A program made the position numbers and the translations under genes. Shown one piece after another: positions 11,602 through 25,281 of a stretch of DNA of 64,000 nt (positions are counted from its first letter, which is position 1; each line of letters starts with the position of its first letter). The notes under the pieces are model-generated. The model did no database searches. It worked only from the letters and a program-made list of their open reading frames with translations, and was not told where the DNA came from. The stretch is from Incumbomyces delicatus. Taxonomy: Eukaryota; Ascomycota; Eurotiomycetes; Chaetothyriales; Trichomeriaceae. The stretch lies in the NCBI GenBank assembly GCA_017655985.1, contig JACJVS010000004.1, positions 2,697,501 through 2,761,500 of the forward strand, written 5' to 3'.

Positions 11602-12609
11602 TTTCCAGTGGTCGGTAATATGATGCTGAGAGAGCGCTTTCCTCCTGTATCCATCTCGTTCGGATGCCGAATATAGCATGGAAAACCTTGATCGATGTTT
11701 ACTTCGACCGAGCCATGTTTTCAAGAGTTTATGTCTAGAGATTGCGATGAAAAGTGTCCACTTTCCGTCTTGGGCACCAGCAAAGTTTCAACACAATCAC
11801 TAAGGCTTGGAAGACTGGCTGTTTCAAACTCGGGGATCGCACACACATTGAATAGTATTGCTGGAAAATCTATCCCGTCATTTATTTCGCTCATTGTAAT
11901 GTATCATTTTGGGACTAATCAACTCTAATCGGATAAAAATTTTGGCGCTCTAAATTCTACATCATTTTGTCGTACCGAAGAATCATCCTTGATGGCCACA
12001 CAAGTATTCTAACCAGTCACAATTGCCGATTCGTGTTCACGCACTTAGAATTGTGTTGTCTTCAGGTTCTTGGCCCCGTCATGTCTGATGAGGTAGGTCA
12101 GAAAGCCACGAAAGTCCAATGTATGGTAGCAGATACGAACTCGTGTAAAACAAATAATTGCCCGAGTTAATTCACGGTGTTGAAAACGTAGTTGTGGTAG
12201 CACCGTAATCTCTTTCGCGAACGGTAGTTCCAGGCCTGTGCAGTCGGACCCTTTTTCCGACAGCAGAGGGGCCACTTTCTCTTTTTGGACATTTTGCGAC
12301 GTTAAAACGTGAATTGCATCTTCAGGTATGAAGAACCACGTAGATCGTGAGGAATTGTCTTGCGGGGGTCATGCGTGCCTTCGATTGTATTACGCCGTTT
12401 AAGTGGAACGTGAGATATGACTAGCAAAAGCAAGATGTTTTTTATTCGCTTCTAATATAGCACTGAGCATGAGCCTGGAGCTGTAGTTAATCTACTACTA
12501 CTTACAAGATTAATTTCACGTCGCCTGATTGGCCTCGAATTATCTTGTCAGGAAGACGGAACTTCGCTAGTTTAAGTTTTACACGTTACGGGGCACTAGA
12601 GAAGGCTAT
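11602..12609. other. Gene-free flank of the retroelement block
   Basis: Short frames such as 11695-11928 (+) and 12045-12275 (-) have no family resemblance. Base composition is still ordinary here (CA and TG are common), so the strong mutation signature begins at the element boundary near 12615 rather than spreading visibly left. Confidence 0.5.
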
Positions 12610-12614
12610 CTTTA

Positions 12615-12998
12615 TGTTATAAGGCTGTCTGCCCCTCGTTTCAGTAATGGTATAAGGGAACCCTAAAAGGTTTCCTTAACTGTCTATTAGGATAAAATGT
12701 CTCTAAGTTAAGATATAGGTTATACGTAGATACGGATACTAGTATAACTTAGATTAACTATAAAGATTATAAAATATATAGGGAAATCGTAGATATATAT
12801 ACTTATTCTTAGATATTCTAAAAGGGAAATAACTTCTTAATTCGGTAGTACGTTAGTGCGTCTAAGTTTTAATATACTATAGTATTAACGTACTATAATT
12901 CTATATTAGATATAACTATATACGTACTCGTTATCCTCGCGTAACCTTCTATAGTTTAAGAAGTAGATATAACTACTTTTCTTAGCTAGTCCGTAATA
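12615..12998 (-). repeat. 3' LTR of element 1
   Basis: 384 bp, beginning TGTTATAAGG (complement of the LTR end) and ending CCGTAATA. It aligns along its whole length with 27524-27908. Differences are essentially all C/T and A/G transitions, as expected of RIP. It is more heavily mutated than the right-hand partner, especially in its right third (U3 side). Confidence 0.9.
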
Positions 12999-13103
12999 CT
13001 TTTCTCTCTTAATAGTTTACGCCTTCGTAATATTTCTTTAAAGGTTAGTACGTTTTTCTATCTTCTCTTCTTTTATATTTCTTTACTTACTATATTCTTA
13101 GTT

Positions 13104-13478
13104 CGTAAACGTAAACGTTCTACGAAATCTTTAACCTCTCGATCTTATCGTAATCTTAAGCTCTATAATTCTATCTACTTAAACGAAAATATCGTAATAG
13201 TAGCTTATATATAGTATATTCGTTATAGTATAGTATATTATTATAATAAATCTTAATTAGTAAAGTGCGCCGAGTGTATATTATATAGACGTAATTACAA
13301 TAGAACCTTCTCTCTCGAGAAATTCCGAAAAGTAAGAAAGCTACGAAAAGAAAAGCAGCGTAAGCGACGAAAGAAATCGAAGTAATTAGTCCTTTATCGC
13401 TAAGCGCTTCTTTAAGCTCGAAAGGCTCTAAATAATGTAGAAGCCGAGTTTACTAATATTAAAATAGAGGTAAATTAG
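13104..13478 (+). pseudogene. Antisense zinc-motif/basic-helix ORF in element 1
   Basis: On the strand opposite to pol, between the chromodomain end and the 3' LTR, about 125 codons stay in one frame: KRKRSTKS, then VKCAECILYRRN (CxxC-x6, third Cys mutated to Tyr), then FSLEKFRKVRKLRKEKQRKR and a helical tail ending in TAG at 13476-13478. Five or so TAA/TAG interruptions fall at positions where element 2 has sense codons (for example TAA versus CAA), as RIP would produce. The same frame is present in element 2 at 25282-25680. Function unknown; C-x2-C-x6-C is the first half of a Zn2Cys6-like motif. Confidence 0.6.
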
Positions 13479-13599
13479 TTAGATGACTTTATTATCTACT
13501 ACGAAGAGATATCTTCTCGTATATTATAACGCGAGATATAAGCTTTAGAGGTCTTTAATTCTTTATATTCGAAGTAAGAAATCGCTCTTAGTAATTTAG

Positions 13600-16500
13600 A
13601 TTTTATATAGTAGAAGATTTCGAAAGACTAATAGGCCCTTCTTAATAAGTTAGTTACGAATAATAGTTTATAATAAAGACTTTCGAAACTTATTAAGCCC
13701 CCTTATAATATTTTTCTTAGGCTTTTAAAAGTTATCGCTATCGTTATAATCTAGTTACTTAACTAAATAGAACGTTCTTCTATTTTCTTTTTTTATTTTT
13801 AAGATTTTTTCTACGTCGTATTTATCGTTCTTTAGTAGCTGCGCCTACTATTTCTTATTAATAGGTTATTATCGTAGCGCGCGTTCTAATAGGAAGATAT
13901 AGAATACTAGGTAAATCCTTATCTCTCTTAGTAGCTTTAATCGATATATAACTAGTTCTAATTTCTTCTTAATCTTAAAGAGTTCTAACTTCTTAAAGTT
14001 TAACTTATTACTCGATCGTTTTATTCTAATATTTCGTTGTAATAAATACGCCGTATCTCTCTTCTTAAAGTCTAGTTTCTTAGATCTTTTTCGATTTATA
14101 TATCTAGCTATTCTCTCTACGATAAATCTAAGTTTATTAGATATATATTAATATAATTAACGTAATTCGAATATAGTAATCGTTGCTTATTCCGACTTTA
14201 GTCTTATATCTAGCGGATTCTCGTTTACTCTAAGATAGAATCTATAGTTCGCGTAGAAAGATAATAGTTCTATAATAACCGTAAAATTATTATATATAAT
14301 CTATACTATAGATAGTAATTCTATCTAGTTATTTTATTTAAAGTTAATATAACTTCTAAGATATTATTTTAGTATCTAGTTTACTCGTTTAGTCTATTCG
14401 TCGATCTATAGATAAAAAGTAGTACTAAGTTTACTTTTAGTTTCTAATTAATCTATAATCGACTACTAAAACCTTAATCTAAATAATTTATCTCTATTCG
14501 ATACTAGTCTTAATAGTATCTCGTATACTATAAAGATATATTTTATAAAGATATACGTAATCTCTAGCGCTATTATCTTTAATCTAGTTAATATAAAGTA
14601 CGCGTATTTCGTTAGTCGATTAATAATTATATAGATTATATCGTATTTTTACCTCGTTACTAGATTCTTAGACTCTAGTAGAGATTCGATAAAATCTATT
14701 ATAATCTCTTTCTATATCTCTAATAATAATATTAACGTCTATAGCTTTCTATAAGGTCTATATCTAGAAGCCTTAGTTCTAGTATATATATCGTAATCGT
14801 TAATATAATCGCGAATATCTTATTATATTCTCTTCTATTCTTAGTTTTTAAAAATAAGTTCGGTGGTCCTTACGACCCTAAAGTATCTAGTAGTTCTATC
14901 GTTATAATAGCTACGAATTACTCTTACTTTTTATTTCTTAGTTAGCTAATCTAGCTTCGTTCTAGCTATATTAATCTATTTCGAGTAAACTAAATATTCT
15001 TCTCGTTTCTAAAGTAATATACCTTATTTAATCTTCTTAGCGTCTTTTTTATAGTCCGGCCTTCTACTAAGAGTATTAGTCCTTATATTTTCTTTACCTT
15101 TAATATATATAATATAAAACTTAATAGATACTATTATCTCTATCTATTAAATCTATCTTCTATTTAGTTTCTTAGTCGTAGTCTAATGTATAAGATTTAG
15201 ATAATTAGAGTAGACAGTAGTTTTATATTTTAATTTCTCTAAGTATACGTTCTATTCTTTAAATAAATCTATAATAGCTAAAAGCTCTATATCGTAGATC
15301 TTATAGTTCTTTTCTAGTACGATTATTTTTCGAGAATAGTAAGCTACCGGTCGTAGCTTATCGTTCGAATCTAGTTAACTTAGTACGCTAGTAATAGTAT
15401 ATCTCGAAGTATTAGTCTTAATAGTAATCTTCTTTTCTAGATTAAAGCTTATTAGTATAGATATATAAGTAAATAGACTCTTAAGTTTTTTAAATATAGT
15501 CTTTACTTTTTTCTTTATTATAAAAGTAAGTTTCTTTTTAGTAAGTACTATAAGTGGTACTACTACCCTTAAGTAGTCTTTAATAAAACGTTAATAGTAG
15601 TTTACTAATTCTAAAAAACTCTATAGTTCCTTAAGGTTCGTCGATTATAGCTATTCTATAATCGATTTAATTTTTATAGAGTCTAGTCGTATACTATAGC
15701 TCTCTACGATCGATTCTAGAAAAGGTACTTCGTCCTTAAAAAACTCGTATTTATTAAGACGTAGTCGTAGTTCTTTTTCTTATAATCGTTTTATTACTTA
15801 TCTTACGTCTTTTATATATTATTCTCTTATCTTCGAAAAGATAAGTATATCGTCTAGATACGCGATTATAAATAAATCTAATTCTTTAGATAAGATATCG
15901 TTAATAAGTACTTAGTATAACGCTAGCGTATTCGTAAGTCTAAATAGTATAATATAGTACTTATATAATCTATAGCGTATACTAAACGCTGTTTTCTCTT
16001 CTTCGCTCTTCTTTATTCGAATAAGATTATAAGCCCTTTATAAGTTAAGCGCAGTAAACTACTTAGCCCTTTATAGTCGATCTTATAGTTCCGAAATAAG
16101 TAATAAAGAATAATCGTTCTTCTTAGTTATCTTATTAAGTTATCGATAATTAATATATAATCTTAACGTTCTATTCTTCTTTAGTACGAAGAGAATAGGA
16201 AACTCCTATAGTAAAATAGATCTTCTAATAAACCTCTTTTTTAAATTTTTATTAAGGTACTTCTAGAGCTCTTACTTCTAATATCGCGAAATCGGGTAGA
16301 TTCGCGTCTTAATAGGCTTTAATCCGGGTTTTAAAAGTATCTTATAATCCTACGTTTAATATTTAGACAGTATCCCTATTGTAAGGTCGTTCTCGAAAAG
16401 CCTCTTAAACTCTCGATACTCTATCGGAATTTCGCTTTTATCCTCGACTTCTTTACTTATTTAATTAAGTTGCTTTATAGTGAACGTCCGATAGATTAGC

Positions 16501-18507
16501 CTTATCTATATAGTACTTTAAAACTATTTAGTTGCGTTTAGAGATTTCTATACGAGTTATCGTTTTAATACGTCTATTAGATAGCTAGTCTAGACTAGTT
16601 AATTTAGTTCTAGAAAGTATTTAAACTTTAGTCTCTTAATAATATCTATATTAAGAAACTATATTTTCCCTTAATAATTTATTCGTATCGATCTAAGTTT
16701 CTTATTAACCTCGATATATTCTTAATTATCTATTTTAATTAAATATAATTTCTATTTAAGTCTTTTTTCGTTTTACTGTATTCGATATATAAACGCCTTT
16801 AAGACTAGACTAGTATTTACTCTCGTATCGAGTAATACTCTAGCTTAATATTTATTAATATATATATATATTATTAAGAGCTTCTAAATCGCTCTTTACG
16901 ATTCTACGAGTCTCTTACTCGTCTTCGCCTCTCTAGCCGTCGGCTTATAGGCATTAACGCACGTTCTAATAGTACGATTAGCGCCTCGTTATCGCTTTCT
17001 TCGAGTATTAGCTTCGAGCTTAAAGTAAACCCTTCTAGTACTACTTCTACCTTCGTAATTAATATTAACGATATTACTTTCTTCTATAGAGAGAACGCCT
17101 CGTCCTAAAGAAGAGTATTCTTAGAACTAGGTACTACGGCTCTTCTAGCTCGCGTCGTTTCTTCGTATAATAGTAGCTTCTAGGGTGCCGTCTCTTAATA
17201 CGACGGTAGACTAAGTCTCGTATAGCCCTCTAGTTATTTCTTCGTCGCTAAAATAACGGCCTTTCTATTTTTTAAAGATTCTCGTTTAGAGTCTTTATCG
17301 AAGATATTCGTTTCTAATTCTACTATAAAAATACTATTTAAGCGTATTATAGTAATCGGTAGTATTAGAAAGTATTATCGCGTTACTATATCTCGTATCT
17401 TATTATAATAACTCTAATAGTAGTAGAGCCTAGAGTTATAGAATCTCTTAGTATATACTCTTAAAACGATCTCTATAGTTTTTTATTAGTTTCTTTTTAG
17501 ATAATTATAATAGCGGTATAGATACTGCGTATTCTATTCTATACAGTTATTCTTACGGTAGTAGTCTATATACTATCGTCTAGTTCGAATAGTAATCTCG
17601 TACGCGGTTATAAAGATAATCTCGATATATAGATTTAATCGTTTTTCTGCTTCTAGTAAAGTTCTTATATATCGCCTTAATACACTGTCTACTCGGCTAT
17701 ATTTAAGTACCGTAAAGTATATTCTCGAGAAAGCCTTATCGAACTCTATATCGATATATACTAATTACCCCTTAGATAGTATAATTTAATCGTAAACTCG
17801 ATAAATTAAAAGATTATAGATATATACGAGCGCCTCGTACGAGAACTATACTTCCCTAAAGCAGTTTTAATAGTACTACTTATTAGTTCGTATCGTAATT
17901 CGGCTCGTCTTCGACTATAATTCGATACTAGTTTAATTATTATTCTAGTAGTATAGGGATCGAGAAGTACTCGAAGCTTCGACTATTCTAAGTAGCTCTC
18001 TCTCGATATCCTTAAATATCTCTACGCCGACCCCTTACTATACTTCTACGATAGTCTTTTTCTAAGTCTTAGCCTCGTTTAAGGTAGATAATTCTTACTC
18101 GTAAAGAGATACTCTAAGGGTCTCTATAAGGTATTCTATACCGTCTATAATCTCGTTAAGTCGTAGTAGCGATATAAAATAATATACCGTATTAGCTTTA
18201 ATAATAGCTCTCTAATTTTAAAGTATTATTTATCGAATTAAATACGCTCTCGTATAAGTTTATTCTCTTATTTCGTCGTTTTCTAAATACTTAGAAATAA
18301 TAATCTATATAGATTATAGCTATCGCTCTAGAATATCGTCGTAAATAATCGTCTCGACTATTCTATTTTCTCTATACTTAATCTACCTCTAGTAGTAGGT
18401 TTCTAGAACAGTAAAAAATCGATTATTTTTAACGATTCTCGAATTATAAGTATACGTAGATTTCTTTTTTATTATATTAGCTTACTTTTTAACTTTACTT
18501 AACTTAG
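13600..18507 (-). pseudogene. RIP-inactivated pol (and part of gag) of element 1
   Basis: Reading leftward from the nested insertion: linker region, protease, reverse transcriptase (KPIKTRIYPISRY-like block near 16300; YLDDI near 15850), RNase H, integrase, and a chromodomain (YDVEKILKIKKENRRTFYL near 13800). It contains frequent in-frame TAG at Trp positions and TAA/TAG at Gln positions. The 5' (gag) portion continues to the right of element 2 at 26194-27523. Confidence 0.8.
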
Positions 18508-18512
18508 GTTTC
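18508..18512. repeat. Target-site duplication GTTTC of element 2 (left copy)
   Basis: GTTTC immediately precedes the TG of the left LTR and recurs at 26189-26193 immediately after the right LTR. The sequence across the empty site (left flank plus right flank) aligns with the homologous segment inside element 2 near 20235-20265, confirming that element 2 landed within element 1. Confidence 0.92.
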
Positions 18513-18913
18513 TGTTACGAAGTGACCATATAGGTGGCCGCTTCGGGGATACGGAGACGGAAGGTTATGCGAGGAAAGCTTGTGTATGTGGAGAAGCTAT
18601 ATGTGACCATCGGAATAGGAAATTACGGAATGGTGGAATAGTGGAATGGTGGAATGGTGAGTATTCTATTATTCTAACAGCACGATATGACGAGGGAAAC
18701 TACCTCTTTAGAAAGTTCTATTTAGGTATATAAGAACACGACTTCCCTATGTACTTTTATAGTCTCTATAGTTAATCTAAGTTATATTAGTACCTCTATC
18801 TACGTACTACTTATACCTTAACTTAAAGATATCTTATCCTAATAGGCAGTTAAGGAAACCTTTAGGGTTCCCTTATACTATTACTAGAACGAGGAGTAGA
18901 CAGTTTTATAATA
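18513..18913 (+). repeat. 5' LTR of element 2
   Basis: 401 bp, starting TGTTACGAAG and ending TTATAATA. It pairs with 25788-26188. Where the two differ, the change is a transition (for example GACCATATAGG here versus GACTATATAAG there). This copy is the less mutated of the two. Confidence 0.92.
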
Positions 18914-19099
18914 TTTTAACTACCTACTTACTGTTACGATAGTCTATAAGTATAGATTCGGACTTCGAGTTTACCTTACCCTTCGTTACCTCGAAAAGCG
19001 ATATCAGTGAAGATATAGTCCTACAAGATACTCCTACTATTAATTAAGCAGCTAAATAGTTAGTACGGATTAGTCTTACTTTACTACTACCCGCTAAAT

Positions 19100-20110
19100 T
19101 AAATTCTAGGATAAACCGATACTAGGTACAACTAAATATACTAGATAAGCAGACTAACGCGGAAGTAGGACCATCTACGGCCGCTATAAAGGGCAAGAAG
19201 CCGGACATTTCATTAGGCGTTAAAAAGGATGAAACGCGACTTAAGATCAGAGAACTCGACGTGTTTAAAGGGAACACTAAGAAGTTTATATAATTTACGA
19301 ACTAAGTTAAGACTTATTTAAGGTATAGGCGAATTGTAAAACCATAAAATTAGGTCTTATAGGCCGGTAATCTATTGCGTAAGGGACCCGTAGAATAGTT
19401 TAAACCTTACTTAAATGACTTTCTAAGAAATAATAAGAACGAGTAGAAGCTAAGGACTATCGAGTTATTCTTATTCATTAATAAGTTTCTAGGTGAGTTA
19501 AAGAAATTGTATAGGGGACTTAACGAAGTTAAAAAGGCAGAACGATAGATTTATAAGCTTCGATAGACCGATTTAGTTATAGACTACACTATAAAGTTTT
19601 AACAATTATTAAGCCGTCTCGAATAGGACAATGCCGCTCTTATATTACGCTATTATTAGGGCCTTAAAGACTTCATTAAAGATAAATTAGTCGATAAAAT
19701 TAAAGTATAAGACTATAAGGAATTAGTATAGGTAGTAACTGATATCGATACTCGACATTAAGAACGTAAAATAGAAAAAAGCAAGAAAGGGTTTACGTTT
19801 ATATCTAACCGATATCGGTACTCGACTAATACCTCGAGGCAGGCGCGATACCCTAATACGATAGATTAGTAGGCGAATACGGCTTATAAGGACCTAAAGA
19901 CTCAGCGTAGTAGGTATAATACTAGCGAAACACTAAGACCTAAGCCTACGAGGGGTAGGGGGAGAGGACGAAGAGTAAAATTTATAGGGATAGATCGAGG
20001 ACCTATATCTAGGAAAGTAAAACCTAAGAACGAAGCGTGCTTTCGATACGGAAAATAGAGGCACTACGCTAAAGAGTGTAGGAACGCCGCTAAGCAAGTA
20101 AATACTGTCG
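19100..20110 (+). pseudogene. gag of element 2 with CCHC zinc knuckle
   Basis: After RIP stops are ignored, the frame shows a basic, Gln/Lys-rich capsid-like region and a CCHC knuckle CFRYGKxGHYAKEC at 20038-20079 (TAG stands where the Gln codon was). The nucleocapsid knuckle binds genomic RNA in Ty3/gypsy elements. The equivalent in element 1, more mutated, lies at about 26350-26400 on the - strand. Confidence 0.75.
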
Positions 20111-21880
20111 AAAAAATACTAGAGGAACCAGTAGATATTCGGAAGATAGACTCGGCGTATTACTAATTGTCCTGGACGGTGTACTATAACGACGGGTGTC
20201 CGATATATAAGAACGATAAGCAAGGTAGCGACTGGTTTTCTAAAGAACTTAAATCGAAGAAGGGCAAGAAATAGGCTAATATAATAAGAAAAGAGCCTAC
20301 GCGTACGCGTAACTCGAGGATCGTTAAGAACAATCGATTTTTTACTATTATAGAGACCCATTACTGGAGGCAGGTCAAGTATAGAGAAAATAGGATGGTA
20401 GGGACGATTATTTACGATAATACCCTAGACCGGCAGCTATAATCTATGTAAGTCATTATCTCTAAACACTCGGGGAGTAGCGGAATAAGAGAATAGACCT
20501 ATACGCGAGCGTATATAATCCAATAGATGATGCTTTAGAACTAGGAAGCTATTATTAGGGCTAACGCGACGCACTATTTTATATCGCTACCACGACTTAA
20601 TAAAATTATGAACGAGATAGGGTATTTCGTAAAAACTCTTAGAGTACCTCTCTATAAGCAGAAGTCGTCTACCTTAGACGAGGCTAAGACTTAGGGAGAG
20701 ACTATTACTAGAATACAATAATAGGTCGATATAGGGATGGTCGAGAATACTAAGAAAGAGCTACTTAGATTAGTAAGTACTTCGGGTACCTCTTAATCTC
20801 TATACTAATAGGATAATAACTAAACCAGTATCGAATTATAGTTAGAGGCGAGTCGAATTGCGATACGCACTAATAAGTGGTACTGCTAGAACTGCTTTAG
20901 GGAGATACGATTTCTATATAAAGCACTTAAGTGTATTTATAATCTTTTAATTTATCGGATCTACGATTAGATTATACTACCTAAGGGATAGTCGGTATAT
21001 ATCGATATAGAGTTCGACGAGGCCTTATCTAGGATATACTTTACACTATTTAAGTATAGCCGAGTAGGAAGCGTATCTAGACGATACGTAAGGACTCTGT
21101 TAGGGGTAGAAAAGCGACTAAACTTATATACGGAAATTATCTCTATAACCTTATATAAGATCGTTATCTAAATAAGGCGATAGTATATAGATTACTATCG
21201 TAAGAATAACTGTACGGAATAGAACGCGCAGCACCTATATCGCTACTATAATCATTTAGAAGTAAACTAATAGGAGACTACGGAGGTTGTTCTAAGGGCA
21301 TATACTAAAAAATCCTATAAACCTAAACTTTATTATTACTAGAGCTGTTATAACAGAGTACGAGATATAGTTATACGACGATATTTTTTAACGCTGCTAA
21401 TCGCTATAATACGCTTAGATAGCATCTTCGTAGTAGAATCGGAGATAGATATCTCTAATAAAGACTTCGAGCGAGAATCTTTAAAAAAACTGTAGGGCCG
21501 TTGTTCTAACGACGGAGGAATAACTAGAGGGCTATAGAGGACCTAATCTATCGTCGTATTAAGAAACGATACTCTAGGGGCTACTATTATACGAGAAGAC
21601 AGTGCGAGCTAGAAGAGCCGTAGTACTAAGTTTAAGGAATACTCTCTTATAGAACGAAGGATTCACCTTACGAAAGGAATTAACGCTACTAACGTCGATT
21701 ACGAAAATAGAGCTAGGGCTAGAAGAGTTCGCTCTAAGCTTAGGGTAAACACTTATAGAAGACGATATCGAAGCGCTAATCGTACTACTAGAACGTACGC
21801 TAATGCCTATAAGCCGACGGCTGAAAAGGCGAAGAAGAGAGAGAAATCTATAGGATCGAAGAGAGCGATCTAAGAGCTCT
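20110..21880 (+). pseudogene. Long gag-protease linker region of element 2
   Basis: About 590 codons of reading frame, interrupted only by RIP-type stops, lie between the zinc knuckle and the protease. It contains Tyr-rich segments and a CxxC-type patch (WYCQNCF near 20879) but nothing I can assign to a retroviral domain. A homologous segment is present in element 1 (about 17000-18507, -). Most chromoviruses have a much shorter gap here. Confidence 0.5.
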
Positions 21881-24800
21881 TAATAATATATATATATATT
21901 AATGGATATCGAGCTAGAGTATTACTCGATATAGGGGTAAATACTAGCCTAGTCTCGAAGGCGTTTATATATCGAATACAGTAAAACGAAAAAAGGCTTA
22001 AATCAGAATTATGCTTAATTAAAATAGGTAATTAAGGGTATATCGAGGTTAATAAGGAACTTAGATCGGTACGAATAAGATATTAAGGGGAAATACAATT
22101 CCTTAATATAGATATCGTTAAGGAACTGGGGTTTAAATACTTTCTAGAACTAGACTAGCTAGTCTAGACTAGTTACCTAGTGGATATATTAAAACGATAA
22201 CTTATACAGCGATCTCTAAACGTAATCGAATAGTTTTAAAGTACTGTATAGATAAGGCTAATCTATAGAACGTTCACTATAAAGTAACTTAATTAGATAA
22301 GTAAAGAAGTTAAGGATAAAAGCGGAATTCCGATAGAGTATCGAGAATTTAAAAGACTTTTCGAGAACGACCTTATAATAGGGGCACTATCTAAATATTA
22401 GATATAGGATTATAAGATATCCCTAGAACCCGAGTTAAAACCTATTAAGACGCGAATCTACCCGATTTCGCGGTATTAGAAGTAAGAACTCTAAAAGTAT
22501 CTTAATAAGAATTTAAAGAAGGGGTTTATTAGAAAATCTACCTTACCGTAGGGGTTTTCTATTCTCTTTATACTAAAGAAGAATAGAACGTTAAAATTAT
22601 ACGTTAACTATTAATAACTTAATAAAATAACTAAGAAGAACGATTATTTACTGCTACTTATTTCGAAACTATAAGATCGGCTATAGGGGGCTAAATAGTT
22701 TACTGCGCTAGACTTACGAGGAGCTTATAATCTTATTCGGATAAAGGAGGGCGAGAAAGAGAAAATAGCGTTTAGTATACGCTATAGATTATACGAGTAC
22801 TATATTATACCGTTTAGACTTACGAATACGCTAGCGTTATACTAGGTACTTATTAACGATACCTTATCTAAAGGGTTAGATCTATTTATTATCGTATACC
22901 TAGACGATATACTTATCTTCTCGAAGACGAGAGAATAATACGTAAAGGATATAAGATAGATAATAAAACGATTATAAGAAAAGAAATTACGACTACGCCT
23001 TAATAAGTATAAATTTTTTAAGAACGAAGTACCTTTTTTAGAATCGATCGTAGAGAGTTATAGTATACGACTAGACCCTGTAAAAGTTAAGTTAATTATA
23101 GAATAGCCTTAACCAATAAATCTTAAAGAACTATAGAGTTTTTTAGAATTAGCGAACTACTATCGACGTTTTATTAAGAACTACTTAAGGGTAGTATCGC
23201 TACTTATAGTACTTACTAAGAAGGGAATTATATTCGTAATAGAAGAGGAAGTAAAGGCTGTATTTAAGGAACTTAAGGACTTATTTACTTATATATCTAT
23301 ACTAATAAGCTTCGACTTAGAAAAGAGAATTACTATCGAGACCGATACTTCGAGATACGCTATCGCCGGCGTACTTAGCTAACTAGGTCAGGATAATAAG
23401 CTACGACCAGTGGCTTATTACTCTAGAAAGATAACCGTACCGAAGAAAAACTACGAGATCTACGATATAGAACTTTTAGCTATTATAGACTTATTTAAAG
23501 AATAGAACGTATACTTAGAAGAATCGAAGTATAAAATTACTGTCTACTCTAATTACTTAAACCTTATATATTAGACTACGACTAAGAAATTAAATAAGAG
23601 ATAAATTCGATAGGTAGAGATAATAGTATCTATTAAGTTTTACATTGTATACGTTAAAGACAAAGAAAACGCAAGGGCTAATACTCTTAGCCGGAGACCA
23701 GATTATAGAAAGGACGCTAAGGAGGTCGAATAAGGTATATTACTCTAAAAGCGCGGAGAACATTTAGTTTATTTAAAATAGATTAATATAGCTAGAACAG
23801 AACTAGACTAGCTAACTAAGAAATAAAAGATAAAAGTAATCCGCAGCTATTATAATAATCGGACTGCTAGACACTTTAGAATCGCGAGGACCACGGAACT
23901 AATTTCTCGAAACTAGAAATAAAGAGAAATATAATAAGACGTTCGCGATTACGTTAATAATTACGATATATATACTAGAACTAAGGCTTCTAGGTATAGG
24001 CCTTATAGGAAACTATAGGCATTAATATTACCGTTAGAAGCATAGAAAGAGGTTATAATAGACTTTATCGAACCCCTATTAGAGTCTAAGAACTTAGTAA
24101 CGAGGTAAAAATACGATATAATCTATATAATTATCGATCGACTAACGAAATACGTATACTTTATACTAACTAGGATAAAGGCAATAGTACTAGAAATTGC
24201 GTATATCTTTATAAGATATATCTTTACAGTATACGAAATACTATTAAGATTAATATCGAATAGAGATAAATTATTTAGGTCAAGATTTTAGCAGTTAATT
24301 ATAGATTAGCTAGGAACTAAAAGCAAGCTTAGTACTACTTTTTATCTATAGACCGACGGATAAACTAAAAGGATAAATTAGACGCTAGAACAGTATTTTA
24401 GAAGTTATATTAACTTTAAATAAAACAACTAAGTAGAATTACTATCTATAGTATAGATCGTATATAACAACTTTACGACTATTACGGGACTATCATCTTT
24501 CTATACGAATTATAGACTCTACCTTAGGGTAAATAAGGATTTATTAAGTACGAGATCGAGATTAGAATAAGTAATAGTTACTGTATCCGAATTACGTTAG
24601 TTACATTAATATATATTTAAGAAACTATAGTTTATCGCGGAAAGAATAGCTAAATATGTAAATTAAAAAAGATCTAAGAAACTAGACTTTAGAGAGGGAG
24701 GTATAGCGTATTTATTACGACGAAATATTAAGATAAAACGACTAAGCGATAAACTGAACTTTAAAAAGATAGGACCCTTTAGAATTAAGAAGAAACTAGA

Positions 24801-25140
24801 ACCAGTTACGTATCGACTTTAATTGCTAAGGGGAATAAGGATTTATTCTATATTCTACGTTTTCATATTAGAAAAAGCATCGGAACGTTAAACGGTAAAT
24901 AAGACCTAATAAGCGGAGCTACTAAAGACTAAGGAGTACGATATAGAAAGAATCCTAGGGATAAAATAGGAAAAGGAAAGGACTTTTTACCTGATTAAAT
25001 AGTTAGGATATAACGATAGTAATAACTCGTAGGAGCTAGAGGAGAATATTTTAAAGGAAGTACTCGTCGAATTTAAAGGAACTTTATTGTAAACTATCGT
25101 TCGTAAGTATATTGTTAAATAGAGTCTATTAACTTAGAGG
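21880..25140 (+). pseudogene. pol of element 2: protease, RT, RNase H, integrase, chromodomain
   Basis: Protease block ARVLLDIGVNTSLVS (about 21915); RT with FSILFVPKKNGTLRLCVDYR (near 22555) and YLDDILIFS (22897-22923); RNase H with ITIETDTSRYAIAGVLS (near 23330); integrase with IIVDRLTKYVYF (near 24130) and STTFYLQTDGQT (near 24335), the DDE context of Ty3/gypsy integrases; and a chromodomain EYDIERILGIKQEKERTFYL (near 24940), followed by LIK-LGYNDSNNS. Stops sit mainly at former Trp and Gln codons. Chromodomains direct integration toward heterochromatin in related elements. Confidence 0.88.
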
Positions 25141-25281
25141 GACGTCTTACTATATAAAATTAGAATTACCTAAGACAATCTCTTACTCTAGATAAAGGGA
25201 ATCGAATACGCTTAGTGCTTACATTTTACGCTACAGCATGCGTAAAGAGATCTTCTTATAGTGGGTAATAGACTCGTCTAA

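Noticed and set aside
20119..20361. 80-codon ORF on the - strand inside element 2
   Set aside because: It lies antisense to the retroelement linker, is not preserved as a frame in element 1 and resembles nothing known.
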